A DNA stretch of 64,000 nt from Pyrinomonadaceae bacterium (GTDB lineage: Bacteria > Acidobacteriota > Blastocatellia > Pyrinomonadales > Pyrinomonadaceae), in contig JAVEDE010000073.1 in NCBI GenBank assembly GCA_030841105.1, forward strand, positions 1 to 64,000. Direction: 5' to 3'. Shown one piece after another: positions 8,222 through 16,227 of this stretch. The first letter of the stretch is position 1, and every line of letters starts with the position of its first letter. The notes under the pieces are model-generated. The model was not told the DNA's origin and searched no databases. It saw nothing but the letters and a program-made list of their open reading frames with translations. The translations under genes were made by a program, and so were the position numbers.

Positions 8222-9157
8222 TTACCGCTCGCGATCCGTGCGGGTCGTGTCCTTCAAGTTGACCTCTTGCACGTCAACGTCCGTGCGCCGCACCGTGTCG
8301 TTGATCGTCTCGGTGTGCTCCTCGACCTGCTTGCCGACGACCACCTCTTCGACGACGCGCGCCGTCTTGGAGACGACGGCCTCTTCGGCGCGCTCCGTGA
8401 CTTCGAGCGTGCCCTCGCGGAAAGCCGCGTCGGCGTTCGCCACCGGGCGATCAACCGGGCGACGTTCGACGTGCACGCGCTCCTCGCGCAGTTGCACTTG
8501 CTCCGTCACGGGCTTCTCCTCCACGCGGCTCTCGACGCGCACGCCGCCGCGTTCGACTTCGCGCACGCCGACCTTCAACTCTTCCTCGACCACCGGGATC
8601 GTCGTCTGGCCGCGGTAGACGCCCTCGCCCTTGTTGCTGTTCCAGTCACGCTCGAAGTATTCGGCGTCCTCTTCCGAACGGGCGTTGAAGCCCATCACGA
8701 TGCCGCCGTCTTTGACGCCCGCTTCATACTCTTTCGCGCGGTCTTCGGGGATGCCCGATCCGACCATCGCGCCGATCAGTCCGCCCGCCGCGCCGCCCGC
8801 GCCCGCGCCGACGAGTGCGCCCGCGAGCGGCCCCGCCACGAGCAGGCCAAGTCCGGGCAAGGCCACCGACGTGCCGATGGCGGCAATCGCGCCGAGGATC
8901 GCGCCGGTCGTGCCGCCGATGGCCGAACCCGTGCCCGCGCCTTCGAGGGCTTTCGAGCCAAGTTCCGTGTCGGCCGCGTCGCTGCCTTCGGGATAATATT
9001 TATTGCGAGTCTCGTCTGACATGATGACGTTGATGTCGTCTTTGCTGTAGCCGCGTTCGGCCAGTGAAGCGTAGGCGCGCTCCGCGCTCTCCCTGTCCTT
9101 GAACATGCCGGTGATCACTTCCGAGCGTTTCTGTGTCGTCGCCGTCGAATTTGCCAT
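8222..9157 (-). CDS. YsnF/AvaK-type stress protein (17M-like plus DUF2382)
   Basis: 311-aa paralogue of the protein at 5844-6962. N-terminal 17M-like domain (EVITGMFKDRESAERAYASL), a glycine-zipper membrane-like region (about 70-135, many GxxxG spacings), and a C-terminal DUF2382 (VVEEELKVGVREVERGGVRV). It is the first gene of the minus-strand cluster, with AAGGGGA before its ATG. The cluster promoter should lie in 9158-9435. Function is inferred as general stress or envelope protection. Confidence 0.85.
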   Translation of the reverse strand: MANSTATTQKRSEVITGMFKDRESAERAYASLAERGYSKDDINVIMSDETRNKYYPEGSDAADTELGSKALEGAGTGSAIGGTTGAILGAIAAIGTSVALPGLGLLVAGPLAGALVGAGAGGAAGGLIGAMVGSGIPEDRAKEYEAGVKDGGIVMGFNARSEEDAEYFERDWNSNKGEGVYRGQTTIPVVEEELKVGVREVERGGVRVESRVEEKPVTEQVQLREERVHVERRPVDRPVANADAAFREGTLEVTERAEEAVVSKTARVVEEVVVGKQVEEHTETINDTVRRTDVDVQEVNLKDTTRTDRER

Positions 9158-9435
9158 CTGTTTAATTCCCCTTCTTCCCTATGATTTTTTCCGTTTACAA
9201 CACAGCGAAAAGCCTTGGATCGAACATCAATCAACTCCGCGCCGTGTATTGTTTCGCGTCAGGAACGCAGTTCAAGTTGGGGCTAGTGCAAGGAGCGTAC
9301 CGGACGTTGAAACGGCACGCGCGCCGCGACTGCGGGCGAAATTCGAGACGTGGTCGGAGCGTCATTCGTGTACAATCGCCGTCGTCGTCCGGCCGAACTT
9401 AAAACTTGTGCTGTTAGTAAAAGGGGAGGGCAAAA
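9158..9435. promoter_or_regulatory. Divergent intergenic region, likely promoters for the stress cluster and the 9436 gene
   Basis: AT-richer than its surroundings. A TACAAT -10-like hexamer at 9371-9376 faces the plus-strand gene, without a good -35. No heptamer repeat element is present, as in all divergent gaps here. No convincing gene was seen; a 73-codon plus-strand frame at 9181-9402 has no family resemblance. Confidence 0.4.
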
Positions 9436-10119
9436 GTGAAAGCAATCATCAACGTGTGTCGTCTCGCGCTCGTCTGGTCGGTGTGCGCGTTGGGCGCGTT
9501 CGCGCAGCAGACACCCGCCGATCCGGCAGGCGCGACCGCTACGGCAGGCGGCGAACCGCGCGTCGCCTTGACGGAAGCGACGACGGCCTTCGACGCAGCG
9601 GGGCGCGTCGCGCTCGGCGGCCGACTGCGCACCACCACGCTCGCGGGCACGCAGGACGCCCCGGCGCGCAACGTCCTCATCGCTATCGAAAACCGCAGCC
9701 AGTTTTTTTATAACTACGTCTCCGGCTCGGCCACCTTTTACGACGCGGGCGGCGTGCGTTGCGGCGAAGGCATGTGGAAGGTGGGGACGCTGGCCGTCGG
9801 CGAAGTGGCGGAGGTGGACACGCCGGGCTTGCGCCTGACCTGTACGCCCGCGACGTGGCGCATCGTCGCCGTCAATTTGTTGACGCGTTCGACGGACGTA
9901 GCGAAGCCGGGCGAACCCGCCCCTTCCGCGCCCGACGCCGCGACGCCCGCTCTTCCTCAGTCGCACATGGATTCAAATGCGACGACCAATTCGTCGTCCG
10001 CCCCGCCGCGCCTCGAAATCAACATCAACGGCAAGACGCTCCCGCTGCAACTCGGCAACCCGCTTGAGATCATCGTCGGCAAAGAGCGCGTGAACATCGT
10101 CGTCAACCCCGTCCCCTGA
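9436..10119 (+). CDS. Secreted hypothetical protein
   Basis: 227 aa with a signal peptide (VCALGAFAQQ, cleavage probably after AQ). The middle part (about 55-150: NVLIAIENRS, SGSATFYDAGG, VGEVAEVDTPG) has the beta-sandwich look of FxLYD-like or other Ig-like domains. A Pro/Ser/Ala linker then leads to a C-terminal strand-rich segment (LEININGKTLPLQLG). GTG start 9436 is supported by GGGGAGGG 8 nt upstream. Likely periplasmic or extracellular; function unknown. Confidence 0.7.
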   Translation: MKAIINVCRLALVWSVCALGAFAQQTPADPAGATATAGGEPRVALTEATTAFDAAGRVALGGRLRTTTLAGTQDAPARNVLIAIENRSQFFYNYVSGSATFYDAGGVRCGEGMWKVGTLAVGEVAEVDTPGLRLTCTPATWRIVAVNLLTRSTDVAKPGEPAPSAPDAATPALPQSHMDSNATTNSSSAPPRLEININGKTLPLQLGNPLEIIVGKERVNIVVNPVP

Positions 10120-10177
10120 GAGAGCCGGGACGCAGCCGGGACACATTGCGCGAGAGGATTAGTTGACAAGTTAATTT

Positions 10178-11605
10178 ATGAGTCGTCATCACGAAGGAAT
10201 CACGGGCAGGGGGCGCGCGCGCACGGCGGCGTCGGACGAGGACGTGCTCGCGCGTCTGCGCGAAATCGTCGGTGTGGAGCACGTGCTCGTTGACGCGGAG
10301 AAGGTTGAGCCTTACGCGGCCGACGCGGTGAAGGAGAAGTTTCCGCCCGAAGCCGTCCTGCTGCCGCAAACGACCGCCGAAGTCGCCTTGATTATCAAAC
10401 TCGCCAACGAGCGACGCTTTCCCGTCACGGCGCGCGGCGGCGGCGTCGGCTACACGGGCGGGGCAGTGCCCGTCGAGGGCGGCGTCGTCATCGGCACGGA
10501 TCGCATGAACCGCATCCGCGAGATCAACGCAGACGATCTCTACGTCGTCACCGAGCCGGGCGTGACGACCTACGCGTTGCAGCAGGCGGTCGAGGCCGAG
10601 GGCGTCTTCTACCCGCCCGACCCGGCCTCGTACAAAACTTCATTCATCGGCGGCAACATCGCGGAGAACGCGGGCGGCATCCGCTCGGCGAAGTACGGCG
10701 TGACGAAGCATTACGTGACCGGCCTCGAAGTCGTGACGCCGTTGGGCGAAGTGATCCGCACGGGCGGCCTGACGAGCAAGAACGTCGTCGGCTTCGACCT
10801 CACCGGACTCATCTGCGGCTCGGAAGGCATGCTCGGCATCATCACCGAAGCGACGCTACGCCTGCTGCCGCTGCCCGAAGCGACGCGCACAGTGCGCGCC
10901 ACGTTCAAGACGATGGCGGAGGCGTGCGCCTGCGTCCCGCGCTTCAACCGCGCGCGCGTCACGCCCGTCGCGATTGAGGTGCTCGACCGGAACGCCATCG
11001 CGGCCGTCGAGACGGAGTTCGCTTTCGGCTTCGGCGCGGACGCGGGCGCGCTCCTGCTCGTCTCGGTTGACGGGCACACGTCGGAAGTCGAGCGCGACGC
11101 GCTCGTCGTCGAGCAGGTCGTGCGCGACGGCGGCGGTTACGACGTGATGCGCTCCGAGACGCGCGAGGAAGAGGAACGCCTCTGGGACGTGCGGCGCGCC
11201 ATCTCGCCCGCGCTCAAAAAATTCGGCACGATGAAGTTCAACGAAGATGTCGTCGTCCCGCGCTCGCGCGTGCCCGAACTCGTCGCGCGCGTCGAAGAGA
11301 TCGGCAAACTGCACGACACCTTCGTCGTCAACTTCGGCCACGCGGGCGACGGCAACATCCACGTCAACTTCATGTGCGACCGCGACGATGCCGAGGCGAT
11401 GCGACGCGCGCGCGCCGCCGTCCGCGACACCTTCGCCTATTCGGTCGAACTCGGCGGCACGATCAGCGGCGAGCACGGCATCGGCTACGTCAAAGCCCCC
11501 TACCTCGACATGGCGCTCGGCGCGGCCACCATTGACGCCATGAAGTTGATCAAGCGCGCCCTCGACCCCAACGGCATTTTGAATCCGGGCAAAATGTTTG
11601 TGTAA
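10178..11605 (+). CDS. glcD: GlcD/D-lactate dehydrogenase-like FAD-linked oxidase
   Basis: FAD enzyme of the GlcD / D-2-hydroxyacid dehydrogenase group, oxidising glycolate or D-lactate to the keto acid. 475 aa. The FAD_binding_4 domain (about 50-235) shows PVTARGGGVGYTGGAVP and FIGGNIAENAGGIRSAKYG. The C-terminal FAD-oxidase domain shows VNFGHAGDGNIHVNF and GTISGEHGIGYVKAPYL, with the His residues that bind metal and substrate in the family. GlcE and GlcF partners are absent, so a stand-alone lactate dehydrogenase is equally possible. With larA nearby, an L-lactate to D-lactate to pyruvate route is a reasonable inference. ATG 10178; the stop is followed directly by element 4. Confidence 0.85.
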   Translation: MSRHHEGITGRGRARTAASDEDVLARLREIVGVEHVLVDAEKVEPYAADAVKEKFPPEAVLLPQTTAEVALIIKLANERRFPVTARGGGVGYTGGAVPVEGGVVIGTDRMNRIREINADDLYVVTEPGVTTYALQQAVEAEGVFYPPDPASYKTSFIGGNIAENAGGIRSAKYGVTKHYVTGLEVVTPLGEVIRTGGLTSKNVVGFDLTGLICGSEGMLGIITEATLRLLPLPEATRTVRATFKTMAEACACVPRFNRARVTPVAIEVLDRNAIAAVETEFAFGFGADAGALLLVSVDGHTSEVERDALVVEQVVRDGGGYDVMRSETREEEERLWDVRRAISPALKKFGTMKFNEDVVVPRSRVPELVARVEEIGKLHDTFVVNFGHAGDGNIHVNFMCDRDDAEAMRRARAAVRDTFAYSVELGGTISGEHGIGYVKAPYLDMALGAATIDAMKLIKRALDPNGILNPGKMFV

Positions 11606-11734
11606 GTGACAAGTGACGAGTGACAAGAGAAAAACGTAAATCGTGAATTGAAAGACCCGCTTTTCTCTATTTACAACTTACGATTCACGATTCGCTGCTT
11701 TAACTTGTCACTCGTCACTTGTCACTCGTCACTG
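11606..11734. repeat. Nested heptamer inverted-repeat element 4 (GTGACAA outside, GTGAATC inside)
   Basis: Starts at the base after the glcD stop. The outer left arm (GTGACAA/GTGACGA) is followed by an inner left arm (gtaaatcgtgaatt), a loop, an inner right arm (acgattcacgatt) and an outer right arm (TTGTCAC/TCGTCAC). Two word families form one nested dyad. It ends 6 nt before ATG 11741. Confidence 0.9.
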
Positions 11735-11740
11735 TTCCAT

Positions 11741-12319
11741 ATGTTGTCCACACTTTTAGAACTCCAACGCTTGAAGCGGCTCGACCGGACGGGCTGGGTG
11801 TTGCGCGGGCTTGCGCCGGGGGCGGAGTCGGTGGCGGCGCACAGCTACGGCGTGGCGTTCACAGCGATGCTGTTGGCGGACGAGGTGCGTGCGCGCGGCG
11901 TCGAGGTGGATGTGGAGCGCGTGTTGCGCGTCGCGTTGCTGCACGATCTGGCCGAGGCGCGCACCGGCGACATGCCGCGCACGATGGCCTTGTACTACGG
12001 CGCGCAGGCGCGGCACGCGGCCGAGCGCGCGGCCTTCGACGACATGGTGCGCGCTCTGGGCGCAAGGCGCGCGGCCGACTACGCGGCGTTGCACGAAGAT
12101 TACGAGGCGCGCGAGAGTTTGGAGGCGCGTCTGGTGAAGGCGGCCGACATCGTTGACCTGCTGGCGCAGGCGTTGGTTTTCGAGCGCGCGGGCGCGCGTG
12201 AACTCGGAGAGTTTTGGGAGGGCGCGCGCGAGCGCGACTTCGGGTTGGAGGGCGCGGCGCAAGAGGTGGTCGCGGAAATGTTCGCCGCGCTCGTCGCGGC
12301 GCGCGAAGCGTTGCGTTGA
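11741..12319 (+). CDS. HD-domain hydrolase (YfbR/5'-deoxynucleotidase-like)
   Basis: 192-aa metal-dependent phosphohydrolase of the HD superfamily, similar to YfbR and HDDC2-like nucleotidases. Metal-binding residues visible: His34 (SVAAHSYGVAF), His68-Asp69 (LLHDLAEARTGD) and an Asp in VKAADIVDLL. Glu72 and Asp77 in the same stretch fit the catalytic pattern. Likely substrate is a deoxynucleoside monophosphate, by family only. An in-frame upstream extension runs through repeat element 4 and is an artefact of the repeat lacking stops; ATG 11741 is preferred. The stop codon lies in an 18-bp perfect duplication. Confidence 0.8.
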   Translation: MLSTLLELQRLKRLDRTGWVLRGLAPGAESVAAHSYGVAFTAMLLADEVRARGVEVDVERVLRVALLHDLAEARTGDMPRTMALYYGAQARHAAERAAFDDMVRALGARRAADYAALHEDYEARESLEARLVKAADIVDLLAQALVFERAGARELGEFWEGARERDFGLEGAAQEVVAEMFAALVAAREALR

Positions 12320-12341
12320 AGGGAAGCGTTGCGTTGAAGGG
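12306..12341. repeat. Perfect 18-bp tandem duplication over the stop codon
   Basis: aagcgttgcgttgaaggg at 12306-12323 is repeated exactly at 12324-12341. The TGA of the HD-domain gene (12317-12319) lies in the first copy, so the second copy sits entirely in the 3' untranslated gap. Confidence 0.9.
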
Positions 12342-12386
12342 GAACGGGCGGCATAGGTGTCGTCGTCCGAGACGGCCGGAGAAAGA

Positions 12387-12827
12387 ATGCTCGACTGGTT
12401 AAAAGAACTGACGAACACGCTCGGCCTGACGGGGCGCGGCGTCGTCTGGATCATTTTGTTCTCGGTCGTCACCTTCGTCGTGAGCCTCGCCGTGACGGTC
12501 GTCGTACTGATCAAACTGCCGGACACTTATTTCAAGGCCGAACACGGGCGCGAGTTCTGGGTCGAAAGTCACCCGGTGTTGCGCTGGGGCGGCATCATCT
12601 TGAAGAATTTGTTGGGCGTGGTGCTGGTGTTGTTCGGCGTCGTGATGTCTCTGCCGGGCGTGCCGGGGCAGGGCGTGTTGACGATTCTAATGGGCGTGAT
12701 GCTGCTCGATTTTCCCGGCAAGCGGCGGCTCGAACTCAAACTCGTGAGCCGCCCCAAAGTCCTGCGCGCCATCAACGGCATCCGCCGCAGGTTCGACCGC
12801 TCGCCGCTGCTGTTGGACGAAGGGTAA
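12387..12827 (+). CDS. PGPGW-family inner-membrane protein
   Basis: 146-aa protein. An N-terminal helix (LTGRGVVWIILFSVVTFVVS) is followed by a second membrane pair containing the family signature around SLPGVPGQGVLTILMGVMLL, then a basic C-terminal tail (GKRRLELKLV, INGIRRRFDRS). This matches the PGPGW putative transmembrane family; function unknown. GGAGAAAGA lies just before ATG 12387, favouring it over an upstream GTG (12357). Its TAA stop is part of the first GGGTAAA word of repeat element 5. Confidence 0.75.
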   Translation: MLDWLKELTNTLGLTGRGVVWIILFSVVTFVVSLAVTVVVLIKLPDTYFKAEHGREFWVESHPVLRWGGIILKNLLGVVLVLFGVVMSLPGVPGQGVLTILMGVMLLDFPGKRRLELKLVSRPKVLRAINGIRRRFDRSPLLLDEG

Positions 12828-12906
12828 AGGGGAAAGGTTAAAGGGGAAAGGTGAAGACGACGCTTCGCGTCCTGCCTGTCCTGTCTTCCCCTTTACCCTT
12901 ACCCTC
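12822..12906. repeat. Heptamer inverted-repeat element 5 (GGGGAAA family)
   Basis: Left arm GGGTAAA/GGGGAAA/GGTTAAA, central spacer with its own small dyad (acgcttcgcgt), right arm CCCCTTT/ACCCTTA. The stop codon of the preceding gene lies within the first word. Confidence 0.88.
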
Positions 12907-12925
12907 AGTCTTTCGATGGCGCGCG

Positions 12926-12954
12926 TTGACAAGGGCGGAGTGCTTTGTTAGGTT
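12926..12954 (+). promoter_or_regulatory. Candidate sigma-70 promoter for the lipoprotein gene
   Basis: TTGACA at 12926-12931, 17-nt spacer, then TAGGTT at 12949-12954. The -35 is perfect and the -10 weak. It is placed about 70 nt before ATG 13026, downstream of element 5. Confidence 0.4.
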
Positions 12955-13025
12955 CGACTATTAAATTTTCAAGGGAATTTTGCCGGATCGGATGCTCCCC
13001 CGGCGTCGGCGTCTGACAACTTTTG

Positions 13026-14075
13026 ATGAACGGTTCAAACTCAATTCGGGCAGGCTCGCGCAAGCGGTACGCGCTGGCGTTAGTCTTGGGGCTGATGTCG
13101 CTCGCGGGCGCGAGCGGCTGCTCAAGGTTCTACAAGAGCAAAGTCACCGTGCCGCCGCTGCTCGCCCCGCTCAAAGAGGCCGCGCCCGGCGAACTGATCG
13201 AAGTGATCAACCGCCTGGCGCAGGTGCGTTCGCTGCGCGGCAAAATAGACATCCAGTTCTTAGACACTTCGTTCGCGCAGTGTGGCGTGACGGAGAAGTA
13301 TCGCACGGCCGAGGGCGACGTGATCCTGCAACGCGACGGCCAGATTTACCTCGTCATCAACGGGCCGTTCAGCGTTAAGATCGCCGAGATGGCTTCGGAC
13401 GGCGAACGTTTCCGCGTCGCCGTGTTGAAGGGCGACGACAAGTGGCTGCGTTTTTTGAAGGGGACGAACACGGCGAGCTACCAGCGGATTGACAGCGGCG
13501 CGGAGGTTGATTGCGGCAAGGGCGATCAGAAGAAGACCGCGCAGATGCAACAGCGCGCGGCCTCAGCCTTCTCCGGCCTGCGCCCGCAGCACTTCACCGA
13601 CGCGCTGCTCGTGCGCCCCGTCACGCCGGGCACGAACCTCGTCTACGTGCGCAGCGAGGCGTTCGCCGAAGACACAGACACGCGGCCGAACGCGAAGCGG
13701 GGCGCGCGCGTCGTGCGCGGCTATTACCAGTTGGACGAACTCGCGCCTGACGGCGAAGGGCGCGCGCGCCTGCTGCGTCGCTTCTGGTTCGACCGCTACG
13801 GCGAGATCGCGCTCGCGCGTCTGCAAACGTTCGGCGCGCGCGGCGAGTTGACGACCGACGTGATCTACCGCAACCCGAAGACGTTCGGCGAGACGACGAA
13901 GTACACGCTCCCCGCCGACATCGAAATCACGCGCCCGCAAGATCGCTACTCGCTGCGCATCAGCTATCAAGTGCCCGAAGCCGTCAAAGTGGATCAACCG
14001 TGGCCGTCGGAAGTGTTCGTCTTGGAAAACAAGTCGAACCTGCCGGAAGTTGATCTGGATGCTAAAAAGCAGTGA
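13026..14075 (+). CDS. LolB/DUF4292-like outer-membrane lipoprotein
   Basis: 349-aa lipoprotein with signal peptide and lipobox ASGC (lipidated Cys32). The body has the half-barrel pattern of the LolA/LolB superfamily: VRSLRGKIDIQFL, EGDVILQRDGQIYLVINGPF, GDDKWLRFLKG. Long DUF4292-like proteins share this. The genes that follow encode an FtsX-type permease, a LolD-like ATPase and LolA, so an acceptor role in lipoprotein transport to the outer membrane is a good inference, not proven. Start ATG 13026; an adjacent TTG at 13023 is less likely. Confidence 0.7.
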   Translation: MNGSNSIRAGSRKRYALALVLGLMSLAGASGCSRFYKSKVTVPPLLAPLKEAAPGELIEVINRLAQVRSLRGKIDIQFLDTSFAQCGVTEKYRTAEGDVILQRDGQIYLVINGPFSVKIAEMASDGERFRVAVLKGDDKWLRFLKGTNTASYQRIDSGAEVDCGKGDQKKTAQMQQRAASAFSGLRPQHFTDALLVRPVTPGTNLVYVRSEAFAEDTDTRPNAKRGARVVRGYYQLDELAPDGEGRARLLRRFWFDRYGEIALARLQTFGARGELTTDVIYRNPKTFGETTKYTLPADIEITRPQDRYSLRISYQVPEAVKVDQPWPSEVFVLENKSNLPEVDLDAKKQ

Positions 14076-14081
14076 ACAAAA

Positions 14082-14200
14082 CAGTGACGAGTGACAGGTG
14101 ACAAGTGACAAGTTGAAGCAGCACTTCGCTCCTTAAACTTGTCTTTGATCTCGTCACTGCCGGTCTCCATCTTGTCACTTGTCACTCGTCACTTGTCACT
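14082..14200. repeat. Heptamer inverted-repeat element 6 (GTGACAA family)
   Basis: Left arm GTGACGA/GTGACAG/GTGACAA, spacer aagttgaagcagcacttcgc then ttaaacttgtc, right arm TTGTCAC/TCGTCAC. It ends 7 nt before ATG 14208. Its core is nearly identical to that of element 7. Confidence 0.9.
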
Positions 14201-14207
14201 CGAAATT

Positions 14208-15311
14208 ATGGAGAGCCTTGTCGCCAACAACATCCGCCAGCGTCCCCTGCGCGCGCTCGTCAGCATCGCGGGGGTCGCGCTCGGCGTGTGTCTGGTGATG
14301 TTGTTCACGGGACTCTCGCGCGGCATGTCGAACGACTTGCAGCGGCGTTCGTCGAGCGTGCTCGCGGAGATTTACTTCACGCGGCCGGGCGGGATGGAGT
14401 TGACGACTTCGACGGCGAACCTGAGCGTTAAGTACGCCGAGGAGTTGTCGAAGATCGAGGGCGTGCAGTCGGCCGTCCCCGTCATCCGCTACATCTTTCA
14501 GGGCGGGCGCGGCTTCGGCTTCGAGCAGGTGCAGGGCGTGGACTGGGAGCCTTACGCCGCGATGAACGACTTGAAACTCGTCGCGGGGCACGCGCCCGCG
14601 GCCGCCGACGAAATCATCATTGACGAGGCGAAGGCGCGCAACGGCAACTTGAACGTCGGCAGCACGCTCAGCCTCTTCGGCGGCAAGCCCTACCGCATCA
14701 CCGGCATCTATGCGCCGGAGGCCGAGGCGCGCGTCAAGATGTCGCTCGCGGCCATGCAGGACGCGCTCGAAGCGCCGGGGAAGTGTTCGTACATCCTCGT
14801 CAAAACTAAAGACGGCGTTGACCCGCTCGCGGTGGTGCGGCGGATCGAGGCGCAGCCCTCGACGCAAGGGAACAAGATACAGTTGACGCGCGACATCATC
14901 ACGAACATCGAGAAGACCATCCCGTATCTCGGCGTCTTCCTGCGCGCTCTCGTCGGGCTGTCGGCGGTGGTGAGCGGCCTCGTCGTGATGCTCGCCATGT
15001 ACACGACGATCACGGAGCGGACGCGCGAGATCGGGATGCTCAAGGCGCTCGGCGCGTCGCGCGGCTACATCGTCTCGGTGATCGAGCGCGAGGCTTTCGT
15101 CATCAGCCTGCTCGGCCTCGTCGCCGGCTTCGCCGTCTCGTTCGTCGCGGGCTACCTGATCAACCGCGCCTACGGTTTGCTCTTCGAGTACGGCTGGCGG
15201 TGGGCGCTCGTGGCCGCTTTGATTGGCGTGGGCGGCGGCGTCCTCGGTGCGCTCTACCCGGCCGTGCGCGCGGCGAATCTCGATCCGGTCAATGCTTTGG
15301 CACACGAGTGA
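14208..15311 (+). CDS. FtsX/MacB-type ABC transporter permease (LolC-like)
   Basis: 367-aa inner-membrane permease: one N-terminal helix (ALVSIAGVALGVCLVMLFTG), a MacB-type periplasmic core domain (about 45-230), then three C-terminal helices in the FtsX domain (from about 250; TREIGMLKALGASRGYIV is the family hallmark). The topology fits LolC/LolE/MacB. It is followed by a LolD-like ATPase and, further on, LolA, so lipoprotein release from the inner membrane is the favoured role; MacB-like efflux remains possible. ATG 14208 is preferred; upstream codons are inside repeat element 6. Confidence 0.82.
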   Translation: MESLVANNIRQRPLRALVSIAGVALGVCLVMLFTGLSRGMSNDLQRRSSSVLAEIYFTRPGGMELTTSTANLSVKYAEELSKIEGVQSAVPVIRYIFQGGRGFGFEQVQGVDWEPYAAMNDLKLVAGHAPAAADEIIIDEAKARNGNLNVGSTLSLFGGKPYRITGIYAPEAEARVKMSLAAMQDALEAPGKCSYILVKTKDGVDPLAVVRRIEAQPSTQGNKIQLTRDIITNIEKTIPYLGVFLRALVGLSAVVSGLVVMLAMYTTITERTREIGMLKALGASRGYIVSVIEREAFVISLLGLVAGFAVSFVAGYLINRAYGLLFEYGWRWALVAALIGVGGGVLGALYPAVRAANLDPVNALAHE

Positions 15312-15319
15312 CGATAAAG

Positions 15320-15420
15320 CAGTGACAAGTGACGAGTGACGAGTGACAAGTTGAAGCAGCACTTTGGTCTTTAAACTTGTCTTGTTTCTTGCTTGTCACA
15401 CGTCACTCGTCACTTGTCAC
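15320..15420. repeat. Heptamer inverted-repeat element 7 (GTGACAA family)
   Basis: Left arm GTGACAA/GTGACGA x3, core aagttgaagcagcactttgg, right arm TTGTCAC and TCGTCAC words. It ends 9 nt before ATG 15430. The core matches element 6 closely, suggesting a recent shared origin. Confidence 0.9.
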
Positions 15421-15429
15421 CGGTCTCTT

Positions 15430-16134
15430 ATGAAAACTATCCTGCAAGCTGAAAATGTCGAGAAGGTGTACCGCGTCGGCAGCATGGACGTGGCCGCGCT
15501 GCGGGGCGTCTCTCTGGATTTGGAGGAGGGCGAGTTTCTCGCGATCATGGGGCCTTCGGGCTGCGGCAAGTCAACTTTGCTGCACCTGCTGGGCGGCCTG
15601 CTCACGCCTTCGAGCGGGCGCATCATGATTGACGGCGAAGACTTGACCGCCGCCTCCGACGCCAAGCGCACAGACATCCGCCGCCGCAAGATCGGGTTCG
15701 TCTTCCAACGCTTCAACCTCTTCCCCACGCTCACGGCGGAAGGGAATCTGCGCCTCGCCGAACGGATTCACGCGGGCGGCTCAAACGGCGGCGAAGACTC
15801 TTCCGCACGGCGGCGGGAGGTCTTGAGCCTCCTCAAACTCGAAGACAAGATGCACCACAAGCCGCTCGAACTTTCCGGCGGCGAGCAGCAGCGCGTCGCG
15901 CTCGCGCGCGCCATCGTCAACCGCCCGGCCATCATCCTCGCCGACGAGCCGACCGGCAATCTCGACTCGGAAAACTCCGCCATCGTCCTCAACATGTTTC
16001 AGGAGATGAACTACCGCTTCAATCAAACCATCATCATGATCACGCACAACCCGGAGGCCGCCGCCATGTGCCGCCGCATCGTGCAGATGCGCGACGGACA
16101 AATTGTTGCGCCCGCGACGGGTTTGCAGGTATAA
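15430..16134 (+). CDS. lolD: LolD/MacB-type ABC transporter ATP-binding protein
   Basis: 234-aa ATPase that would energise the permease at 14208. Walker [11 protein letters not shown]-loop [13 protein letters not shown] signature LSGGEQQR, Walker [13 protein letters not shown] and switch His in MITHNPEAA are all present. Length and motifs fit the LolD/MacB subgroup. ATG 15430 follows element 7; the frame continues upstream only through the repeat. Its TAA stop overlaps a TATAAT hexamer that may drive the next gene. Confidence 0.88.
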   Translation: MKTILQAENVEKVYRVGSMDVAALRGVSLDLEEGEFLAIMGPSGCGKSTLLHLLGGLLTPSSGRIMIDGEDLTAASDAKRTDIRRRKIGFVFQRFNLFPTLTAEGNLRLAERIHAGGSNGGEDSSARRREVLSLLKLEDKMHHKPLELSGGEQQRVALARAIVNRPAIILADEPTGNLDSENSAIVLNMFQEMNYRFNQTIIMITHNPEAAAMCRRIVQMRDGQIVAPATGLQV

Positions 16135-16135
16135 T
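16106..16135 (+). promoter_or_regulatory. Candidate promoter overlapping the end of lolD
   Basis: TTGCGC (16106-16111), 18-nt spacer, perfect -10 TATAAT (16130-16135), overlapping the lolD stop codon. It would start a transcript with the hairpin at 16145-16200 in its leader. Confidence 0.45.
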
Positions 16136-16144
16136 CTCCGACGG

Positions 16145-16200
16145 TAGCAGGTGACACGGACAAGGGCGTGCGCTTTTGTCTTTGCCACCTGTTGCTTTTA
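16145..16200. other. Imperfect inverted repeat in the leader of the small membrane gene
   Basis: gcaggtgacac...acaag pairs imperfectly with cttttgtc...cacctgttgc. It looks like a degenerate relative of the heptamer dyads but lacks clear 7-bp repetition. Confidence 0.45.
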
Positions 16201-16227
16201 TGGCAACCCCTTTTTGCCGGTTTGATA

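Noticed and set aside
9181..9402. 73-codon frame in the divergent gap
   Set aside because: No ribosome site, no family resemblance, and it lies where the promoters of both flanking genes should be.
10163..10168. TTGACA as a promoter for glcD
   Set aside because: It lies about 10 nt before the ATG at 10178, so a matching -10 would fall inside the coding sequence.
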